Below, piece by piece: positions 16,194-22,419 of a DNA stretch of 64,000 bases. Where the stretch lies: assembly GCA_040183005.1 (NCBI GenBank), contig JAMPIW010000002.1, forward strand, positions 124,001-188,000. Reading direction: 5' to 3'. Positions within the stretch are counted from its first letter, which is position 1. The number at the start of each line of letters is the position of its first letter. Both the position numbers and the translations under genes were made by a program. Source of the stretch: Gammaproteobacteria bacterium (GTDB lineage Bacteria; Pseudomonadota; Gammaproteobacteria; Ga0077554; Ga007554). The notes beneath the pieces were generated by a model, which was not told the origin of the DNA, did not search any database, and saw only the letters and a program-made list of their open reading frames with translations.

Positions 16194-16375
16194 CTCGATT
16201 ATCGATACCCCAAACCCTCGCGGGCAAACGCCTGAACCCGGCTTTACAGGACACCCCCGGCTCTAAGAGTCGCGTATTTACTCGCTTTCCCCGCCATTGC
16301 GAGCGTAGCGCGGCAATCCAAACTTTATAAGCGCCGAACCAACAAACCACGTTTTCCATTGCCCCTCCAAATAAC

Positions 16376-16392
16376 TGTCGGAAAATTTTACA
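16376..16392 (+). promoter_or_regulatory. Candidate PrsR enhancer motif, copy 2
   Basis: TGTCGGAAAATTTTACA, an imperfect dyad (TGT...ACA). It is the first unit of the 80-bp tandem duplication and is followed after 11 bases by TTGGCTCATGG, also repeated in the second unit. Confidence 0.45.
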
Positions 16393-16523
16393 GCCTTAAG
16401 TTTGGCTCATGGTAAAAACAAAATAACTATTTAACATATTGTTTATGCTGATAATTATATGAAAATATCACCAATCAGCAAGCCACATTTCCCTTCTTCA
16501 CCCACCAAAACCATCCCAATAAT

Positions 16524-16540
16524 TGTCGAAGAATTTTACA
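16524..16540 (+). promoter_or_regulatory. Candidate PrsR enhancer motif, copy 3
   Basis: TGTCGAAGAATTTTACA, second unit of the tandem duplication, about 75 bases upstream of the -24/-12 element. That is a usual distance for an enhancer-binding protein site. Confidence 0.45.
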
Positions 16541-16613
16541 ATTTTGAGCTTGGCACATGGCCAAAAACCATTCATGATTCTTAACTTATTGTTTGTATTA
16601 TAAAATATATAAA

Positions 16614-16628
16614 TGGCACATGTATTGC
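16614..16628 (+). promoter_or_regulatory. Sigma-54 (-24/-12) promoter
   Basis: TGGCACATGTATTGC matches the RpoN consensus TGGCAC-N5-TTGC, with exactly 12 bases from the GG to the GC dinucleotide. It lies about 95 bases upstream of the PepA-like start. PrsR in the same region is a sigma-54 activator. Confidence 0.85.
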
Positions 16629-16724
16629 TTATCATTAGGTACGAAGATCGATAGGTAACTTTAAGATCGGGTAACCAGTCTTTAGCGCTGGAAAGTAATT
16701 TAATTAATCCGCAAGGGGATGAGC

Positions 16725-17747
16725 ATGAATATCAAACAATCGGTTCTAGCGGCAGCCGTAACGGCCGCACTAGCGATGGGAGTAGCTGGTCAAGCTACGG
16801 CGAGCGTGTATGCTGGCTCCAGTCTGAACTTGCAGGGCCTTTCAGTCGTAATCACTGATGGTGGCTTACCTGCCCCACAACCCGTTACCAGCTTCCAGTT
16901 CACGGCCACCAATACCGCGACTCTCAATGGCGTGAGCGCCATCGTCGGAACCGGCGGCAATGGTTTGCTTAGCGGCAACTGCGGAGGAACCATCTCCAGC
17001 AATAACTGCGGCACCGCACCAGTTCTTGACCCCGGCGCGGCGAATGTTGGCGCACCTATCCGTGGCAACAATGATTTTTCCCTGTGGGGTGTGAGTGCTA
17101 ACCAGTATTCCAATTCGGATTCCGTGATTTATCAGGCGGAACTTACCAATTTTCTCCCTACTCATATCCAGCAAATTGCTGAATCCGAACTCCAGGGCAA
17201 TGGTTCCGCAAACTCAAACGCTGAAATTACGTCAAATACTGGCTTCACCATGACGTTTACTCTTGCTGGGTCGGGTGGCTTGAAACTTGATTTTGAGGCC
17301 GATCCCTACCTGAGAACGGTAATCAATGATCTACTCTTCAATAATGGCAATGCGCAGGCCAATATCAATGCTAGCTTCAGTCTGACCAGCCTCAGTGGCG
17401 ATTCGGTCACATGGTCACCGCAGGGGACAGCAGCAAACGACTGCTCGGTTGACGCAGGGCTGGCGGGTGTCACGTGTACAGAGGATGCAGTAGGTGGTGA
17501 CACTCAGGACTTGAATCGTAATTTGAGTGTTTCCGCCAATCCTAATGACGTAGCTCATAGTCTGGGCGCTGGCTTTACTGATTTTGGCATAAACATTCTT
17601 GGCTTGAGCAGTGGCACATATACGCTGGCCTTTAACGCTTTGACGTCAAATTCTATCCGCCGTGTTCCTGAGCCTGGCATGTTGGCGCTCTTGGGCATCG
17701 GCCTGCTTGGCATGGTAGCCGCAGGTCGCCGGAAGCTGCGTGGGTAA
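16725..17747 (+). CDS. pepA: PepA-like PEP-CTERM exported protein
   Basis: A 340-residue exported protein. The signal peptide (MNIKQSVLAAAVTAALAMGVAGQATA) is followed by a Ser/Asn/Gly-rich, acidic secreted body with two Cys pairs. A C-terminal PEP-CTERM signal follows: VPEPGMLALLGIGLLGMVAAGRRKLRG, that is the PEP box, one helix and a basic tail. The start and overall pattern resemble the flocculation-associated PEP-CTERM protein PepA. ATG 16725 was chosen over 16719 because the AAGGGG site abuts the latter. The C-terminus is expected to be processed by an exosortase, not seen in this window. Expression probably depends on RpoN and PrsR. Confidence 0.85.
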   Translation: MNIKQSVLAAAVTAALAMGVAGQATASVYAGSSLNLQGLSVVITDGGLPAPQPVTSFQFTATNTATLNGVSAIVGTGGNGLLSGNCGGTISSNNCGTAPVLDPGAANVGAPIRGNNDFSLWGVSANQYSNSDSVIYQAELTNFLPTHIQQIAESELQGNGSANSNAEITSNTGFTMTFTLAGSGGLKLDFEADPYLRTVINDLLFNNGNAQANINASFSLTSLSGDSVTWSPQGTAANDCSVDAGLAGVTCTEDAVGGDTQDLNRNLSVSANPNDVAHSLGAGFTDFGINILGLSSGTYTLAFNALTSNSIRRVPEPGMLALLGIGLLGMVAAGRRKLRG

Positions 17748-17781
17748 GATCCTATCGTCTGATTGTTAGACTGGGAAATGC

Positions 17782-17817
17782 AAAGGGCGTGGCGCGAGTC
17801 GCGCCCTTTTCTTTTTG
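17782..17817 (+). terminator. Terminator after the PepA-like gene
   Basis: AAAGGGCG and CGCCCTTT arms enclose an inner GC stem, followed by TTTCTTTTT. A convincing intrinsic terminator 35 bases past the stop. Confidence 0.85.
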
Positions 17818-17888
17818 GGAGTAGGGTGGATTAGATGTGAGACCGCAGCCCATTAAGGGTAAGCGTCCAGCCGCTCCACCTGTACAGC

Positions 17889-19466
17889 TCAGTCTGATGC
17901 CTGTACAGACCGCAATGGCAGCAGCTCATCAATGCGGCTGTTAGGCCAGGTCGGCAGTTTCTCCAGCGTATCCTTCAGCCAGGCCGCCGGCTCGATGCCG
18001 TTGAGTTTCGCCGTTGCGAACAGGCTCTGGATGGCGGCGGCGCGGCGGCCCGCGCGTTCACTGCCGGTGAACAGCCAATTCTTTTTACCAAGCGCAATAG
18101 GACGGATAGCATTTTCCACCGGGTTGTTATCGATGGGGTAACGGCCATCCCCGAGGTAGCGCTTGATTGCATCCCAGCGTTTGAGGCTGTAGTCGATGGC
18201 CTTGGCGGTGCCGCTACCCGTGGCGGTGGTGAGCCGTGTGCGCTGGAGCCAGGCATGGAATTCGTCCAGCTTCGGCTTGGCGTGTTGCTGGCGTAATGCA
18301 TGACGATCTTCGATGCCCAGGGTCTTGCCCTGATCTTCGATGGCGTAGAGTCCGGCAATGCGCTTCAATGCCTCGGCCGCAATCGGGCTCTGATGGGCGG
18401 CATGCAGATCGTAGAATTTCCGCCGCGCATGGGCCAGGCACGCCAGTTCCACCACGGCGTGGGCGAACAGGCCTTTGTAGCCGGCATAATCATCGACCAT
18501 AAGGGCACCCTTCCAGCCTTGCAGGAAGTTCCTGGCATGTTTGCCGCGCCGGTCGGCCTGGTAGTCGAAGAGGACGAGGGGGTCTCCCTGTTCGAGATCG
18601 CAACTTCGGTAGGCCCAGAGGAAGGCGCGTAGCGTTTTTCCCCGTCCGGGGTCGAGTTGCTGCACCGGGGTCTCGTCGGCGTGCAAGACGGTGCGCTGGC
18701 GGAGTATCTCAGCCAGCCGGTCGGCCAGCGGCTGGAGTGCCACGCCAATGCGACCTACCCATTCGGCCAAGGTGGAGCGTGACAGGGTAACCCCACTGCG
18801 GGCCGCGATCTGCTCCAGCCGGTAGAGAGGCAGGTGATCCATGAATTTGCTGACCATCACCCAGGTGAGCAAGCCCGGCGCCGCCATGCCGCCGTCGATG
18901 ACCGCCGGCGGAATCGGCGCCGCACTGACGGTCTCACAAGCACGGCAAGCATACTGCGGACGAATGTGGCGATGCACGAAGAAGCGGGCGGGCTCGACAT
19001 CCAGTTGCTCGCTGATGTCTTCGCCGATCTTGGCCAGATCCTTGCCGCACTGGCCGCAGGTGCAACCCTCAGGTTCATGCCGGTGCTCGATACGCGGGAG
19101 ATGATTCGGCAACGGCTGGCGACCGGCGCGTTCGCGCTTGGGTTGCTGGGTAGATGCCAGCTGTTCCACTTCGGCTTCCAGCGCACTGGTGTCGGTATTC
19201 CAGCTTTCCTCGAACAACTCGCGCTGCTCCAAGGAGAATTGTTCGCTCTTGTTGGCAAAGCGAATGCGCTTGTAGTAGGCGAGTTCGAAGGTCAGGGCCT
19301 GGATTTTGAGGTCGGCGTGTTTGAGCTGCTGGTCGCGCAGTGACAGTTGATCGCTTAACTGTTGTACTTTGTTACTCTTTTCGTCGAGCTGCTGCATCGC
19401 CAGCACAGCCCAGTTTTTGAGAGCGACAGGAGCGTCTTGCAGGGCTGCTTCGGCAACGTTTTTCAT
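17889..19466 (-). CDS. tnpC: IS66 transposase TnpC
   Basis: A 525-residue IS66 transposase. The first 55 residues form a coiled-coil leader (LDEKSNKVQQLSDQLSLRDQQLKHADLKIQ) unlike copy 1. From ALTFELAYYKRIRFANKSEQF on it is nearly the same protein, differing by a handful of residues, with zinc motifs CTCGQCG and YACRACE and catalytic segments HADETPVQQL, VDDYAGYKG and NPVENAIRPI. The leader is the longer form common in the family, so this copy may be closer to the parent of the shared block. Confidence 0.95.
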   Translation of the reverse strand: MKNVAEAALQDAPVALKNWAVLAMQQLDEKSNKVQQLSDQLSLRDQQLKHADLKIQALTFELAYYKRIRFANKSEQFSLEQRELFEESWNTDTSALEAEVEQLASTQQPKRERAGRQPLPNHLPRIEHRHEPEGCTCGQCGKDLAKIGEDISEQLDVEPARFFVHRHIRPQYACRACETVSAAPIPPAVIDGGMAAPGLLTWVMVSKFMDHLPLYRLEQIAARSGVTLSRSTLAEWVGRIGVALQPLADRLAEILRQRTVLHADETPVQQLDPGRGKTLRAFLWAYRSCDLEQGDPLVLFDYQADRRGKHARNFLQGWKGALMVDDYAGYKGLFAHAVVELACLAHARRKFYDLHAAHQSPIAAEALKRIAGLYAIEDQGKTLGIEDRHALRQQHAKPKLDEFHAWLQRTRLTTATGSGTAKAIDYSLKRWDAIKRYLGDGRYPIDNNPVENAIRPIALGKKNWLFTGSERAGRRAAAIQSLFATAKLNGIEPAAWLKDTLEKLPTWPNSRIDELLPLRSVQASD

Positions 19467-19548
19467 GACAAAATTATACCATGAAACACCGCAGAAAGCC
19501 GCATAAATACAGGTTTTTATTCACCATTTTTCATGGCGGCTTCAATCG

Positions 19549-19890
19549 TCACAAACGCCAGTCGGCCGCCGGTTGGGCCGACATCCGCTGCCAGTCGACA
19601 CCAGCAATCAGCCACTGCCATTGGGCAAGTTCCAATGACCAGACCGGACTGTCCGCCTGCGGCCAGACGAAGCGCCCCCGATGCAACCGGCGCTGGCACA
19701 ACCACACGCCATTGCCATCCCACAGCAACACCTTGAGCCGATCACCGCGACGGTTACGAAACACATAGGCCGAGCCATCGCAGGGGGCCTTGCCCAGCGC
19801 CTGCTGCACCCGCAGCGACAGACCATCGATGCCCACCCGCATGTCCATCGGCGCGACCGCCACCCAGATCGTATGCGGCTGCGCAATCAT
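19549..19890 (-). CDS. tnpB: IS66 accessory protein TnpB
   Basis: A 113-residue TnpB with DMRVGIDGLSLRV, FRNRRGDRLKVLLWDGNGVWLCQRRLHRGRF and a C-terminal WQRM. ATG 19890 (MIAQPHTIW) overlaps the tnpA stop in ATGA. It differs at many positions from TnpB of copy 1, unlike the shared TnpC. Confidence 0.92.
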   Translation of the reverse strand: MIAQPHTIWVAVAPMDMRVGIDGLSLRVQQALGKAPCDGSAYVFRNRRGDRLKVLLWDGNGVWLCQRRLHRGRFVWPQADSPVWSLELAQWQWLIAGVDWQRMSAQPAADWRL

Positions 19891-20204
19891 GACAAGCCCC
19901 GCAGCAAGGTTGCCAGCCAGCTTGCCGAAACACCGGACGGCAGCGTGAGCTGCCACCCCCCCGCGTTCTGCAACACCAACCCAGCACCGTTGACCTCCTC
20001 GATCTGCACGGGCACCAGCGTGACCGCATCCGTGCCGCTCACGCAAACGTCGTTTCGACGGTCTTTGGCGATCCGGTAGCGAAGCTGCTTCGGCACCAGT
20101 CCATGCTGCCTGCAATAATCAATCTGCTTCAGGCCACTACACCGCCAGGCCGCGACGTGCTGCTGCCAGTAGTGGCGACTTGCCTCCAACGATTTCATAT
20201 TCAT
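19887..20204 (-). CDS. tnpA: IS66 accessory protein TnpA
   Basis: A 105-residue Orf1-type protein with an N-terminal helix-turn-helix region (SRHYWQQHVAAWRCSGLKQIDYCRQHGLVPKQLRYR) and a C-terminal beta-rich end (LVLQNAGGWQLTLPSGVSASWLATLLRGL). ATG 20204 has an AGGAG site upstream. It is first in the tnpABC operon of this copy. Confidence 0.9.
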   Translation of the reverse strand: MNMKSLEASRHYWQQHVAAWRCSGLKQIDYCRQHGLVPKQLRYRIAKDRRNDVCVSGTDAVTLVPVQIEEVNGAGLVLQNAGGWQLTLPSGVSASWLATLLRGLS

Positions 20205-20510
20205 GTGCCGCTCTCCTGTGAAAACCACAGGGTGGCGCAAGGGTAACTATAAAAACAGGTGGGACGGCTGGACGCTTACCATTAAGGGGGCGAGCCACGA
20301 AGTGTGCGGCAATCCGGACAAGATTATCCTCCGCGTGCTTGGCCCGCTGTCAGCCGTAGATTTGGGCCGAGGCGCTGTGTCGGCAACCACTCGTCGCTGC
20401 ACTTAACGCGAACCCACAGCAGTTGTCTCCGGCCCAAAGCCAGGGGCTGTGAGTCCCTAATCGCTCGACCTCTTCCCACTGTGAAGACACATCTCTTGGC
20501 CAGCACAAGA

Positions 20511-21155
20511 TTAGATCGATTTATTTTTTTCAAACTTCTTAGCCGGGATGCCGACCCAAATCTCGCTGGGTGGGACTTCTTGATTGGAAGTGAGCAAGGA
20601 CATGGCACCAATCGTTGCCCCTTCGCCAATTTTTGCCCCAGGAAAAACCAAACTCCTGGCGCCGATCATGGCATTTTCGCCGACGACAACCCTGCCAATC
20701 CTGCATCGGTCTCCAGCCGTCCAGTGGCCCAACACCAAGGCATCGTGCCCAACCCCTGACCCTGATTTCAACTCAGTCAGGGAGCAGTCCACGAGCTTGC
20801 CGCCAATATTCACGCCCTTGCCTATTTTTGCGCCAAAAAGGCGGTACCAAGATGGCTTAAGAAAGAACGGAACGAAGGGCTCAAGGTAGATGCAGCCAAG
20901 CAGGGCGACGACCGCCTGCGCTTGCCAGCGCGCAACCTCTGGGCTTTTTACGGGGAATTCCCCCTCGATGATAGGAAAGAACAGCATCAACAAACGGGTC
21001 GCCAGAACACAAAGCGTGATATGGGCTATTAGTAGCAGAATGAATACCAGAAACGGCTCGGATATTCCCAAGCTGAGGCAACCCCAAAGGAATAATGCGT
21101 CTCCGAAAAGAATCAGTGTCATGCTCGTGGCTGAAAGTAGCATTTGATATTTCAC
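20511..21155 (-). CDS. Left-handed beta-helix acyltransferase (pair B)
   Basis: A 214-residue membrane acyltransferase. N-terminal helices (MTLILFGDALFLWGCLSLG, LVFILLLIAHITLCVLATRLLMLFF) are followed by a hexapeptide-repeat beta helix (IGKGVNIGGKLVDCSLTELKSGSGVGHDALVLGHWTAGDRCRIGRVVVGENAMIGARSLVFPG). It ends EIWVGIPAKKFE, matching the EVWGGVPAKRL of its paralogue at 15506. It follows the glycosyltransferase at 21190-22410, 34 bases apart, as in pair A. The start used is GTG 21155; ATG 21143 is possible. Confidence 0.82.
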   Translation of the reverse strand: MKYQMLLSATSMTLILFGDALFLWGCLSLGISEPFLVFILLLIAHITLCVLATRLLMLFFPIIEGEFPVKSPEVARWQAQAVVALLGCIYLEPFVPFFLKPSWYRLFGAKIGKGVNIGGKLVDCSLTELKSGSGVGHDALVLGHWTAGDRCRIGRVVVGENAMIGARSLVFPGAKIGEGATIGAMSLLTSNQEVPPSEIWVGIPAKKFEKNKSI

Positions 21156-21189
21156 TCCAATTGTGTCTGGCGCCCGCGCAAGGCGATGC

Positions 21190-22410
21190 TCATTGACCGG
21201 CCTGCATCAATCTTTCAATTTCGTCGGCTGCCAACTCGGCGCCGTTCCACCCCTTGAAGTGGGCCGAGAAGGCTTGTGCATTGGCTCGATAAACGGGCGA
21301 TCTCAGCGTCTGACGAACCATCGCAACTAAGCTGCCCATCCCTTCACGCTTCAGGGCCTTAAGCGTCATGGTGCGGCCCAGTCCGAGCCGCTGGATACGT
21401 TTGCCACCGTAATACTGTTCTTCGTGGGTCGCCACTACAATGGCTGGCAAACCGTAGGAAAGCGCCTGGTACAGGGTACCGTTGCCGCCATGGCAGCAGA
21501 CGAGGTTGCAGTGGGGGAGCAACTTGTCTGTATTGACGTAGGTTTCCAAAAAAACCCCGTCTGGCACGGCTAGATCCCCAGAGATCTGGGCACCTCCCGT
21601 GGCGACCACAATCTGGATGCCCTCACTGGCTAGGCAGCCCAGGTGCTCCACCAGTTCTTCCAGACTATCGCTGCCTAGGGCCAGGTAGACAGTGGGTTTA
21701 TCTGCCTGCAGTCGCGTCAGACAGGCGGGTTCCGGAAGGCTGTTATGCCAAGTGAGGGGGCCAATAAAACGAGCATGTGAAGGCAAACGGGATACTGGGT
21801 TGAACTGAGGGATGTCGGCCAGCAGGCTGATGTCGCCCTCCTCATGCTCGTATGCGTAAAGTCGTTTGAGTCCGAGCTTGCGCCGGATATTGTTCAGACC
21901 ACCCATGACTAGGCGGTCATAGACCCAGAATTCGATTGCGTTCTCGAACCTCTCCAGCGCTGCCAGCCCAGGCATATTGGCCATTCCGGGCAGATTGGCT
22001 GGGCTAAAGAAGGGTATCCGCCGATAATTGCTCATATGGACGTTGAGAACCGCTACCGTCTTCAGCCCGGCCTTTTCGGCTGAAGTGCGGCCCGTCACCC
22101 GGTTATCCAGCAGTATCAGATCGGGGTTGACCTCATCGTACAATGCAAGTTCGGCTTCGATGAAAGCGGCGAGCTCCAACTCCGGATAGAGTTCCCACAA
22201 CCTCTGCGAGCGGATGGTACGAATAACCCGTTCGATCGATACGTATGGCAGCTCCCGAATTGAAAAGCCATCCATTTTTGCGACTTGGAGATACTTGCCA
22301 TGGCCGCCTAATATCACATCATGCCCGCGTCGCCGCAAGGCCTTGGAGACTTCCAATTGACGTGAGACGTGAGCAAGTGCGTGAGAGTTAGAAAGCGCTA
22401 GGATTTTCAT
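21190..22410 (-). CDS. Glycosyltransferase, GT1/MGT-like (pair B)
   Basis: A 406-residue GT-B glycosyltransferase. The N-terminal domain (MKILALSNSHALAHVSRQLEVSKALRRRGHDVILGGHG) is followed by a C-terminal donor domain with TVYLALGSDSLEELVEHLG and CCHGGNGTLYQALSYGLPAIVVATHEEQYYGG. The latter is the UDP-sugar binding motif of UGT-like enzymes. It starts nine bases after the prsT gene and is followed by the acyltransferase, so the three form an operon. Acceptor unknown; a lipid or exopolysaccharide is likely. Confidence 0.85.
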   Translation of the reverse strand: MKILALSNSHALAHVSRQLEVSKALRRRGHDVILGGHGKYLQVAKMDGFSIRELPYVSIERVIRTIRSQRLWELYPELELAAFIEAELALYDEVNPDLILLDNRVTGRTSAEKAGLKTVAVLNVHMSNYRRIPFFSPANLPGMANMPGLAALERFENAIEFWVYDRLVMGGLNNIRRKLGLKRLYAYEHEEGDISLLADIPQFNPVSRLPSHARFIGPLTWHNSLPEPACLTRLQADKPTVYLALGSDSLEELVEHLGCLASEGIQIVVATGGAQISGDLAVPDGVFLETYVNTDKLLPHCNLVCCHGGNGTLYQALSYGLPAIVVATHEEQYYGGKRIQRLGLGRTMTLKALKREGMGSLVAMVRQTLRSPVYRANAQAFSAHFKGWNGAELAADEIERLMQAGQ

Positions 22411-22419
22411 GGGTATTTA

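Larger units (their letters stand above)
16163..16724. promoter_or_regulatory. Long regulatory region upstream of the PepA-like gene
   Basis: This 560-base A/T-rich region holds no gene. It contains three copies of a 17-bp motif (16177, 16376, 16524), two of them inside a diverged 80-bp tandem duplication (about 16371-16455 and 16519-16605), and a sigma-54 promoter at 16614-16628. The layout of enhancer-like sites about 90-440 bases upstream of a -24/-12 element fits control by PrsR. Confidence 0.6.
17859..20279 (-). mobile_element. IS66-family element, copy 2 (with target duplication)
   Basis: A complete 2421-bp element with ends GTAAGCGTCCAGCCG (left) and the same reading inward from the right. 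It is flanked by the 8-bp direct repeat CATTAAGG at 17851-17858 and 20280-20287. It encodes tnpA, tnpB and tnpC on the minus strand. The left 1.44 kb is almost identical to copy 1; the right 0.95 kb, including tnpA, tnpB and the 5' end of tnpC, is a different IS66 lineage. It inserted between genes without breaking one that I can recognise. Confidence 0.95.
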
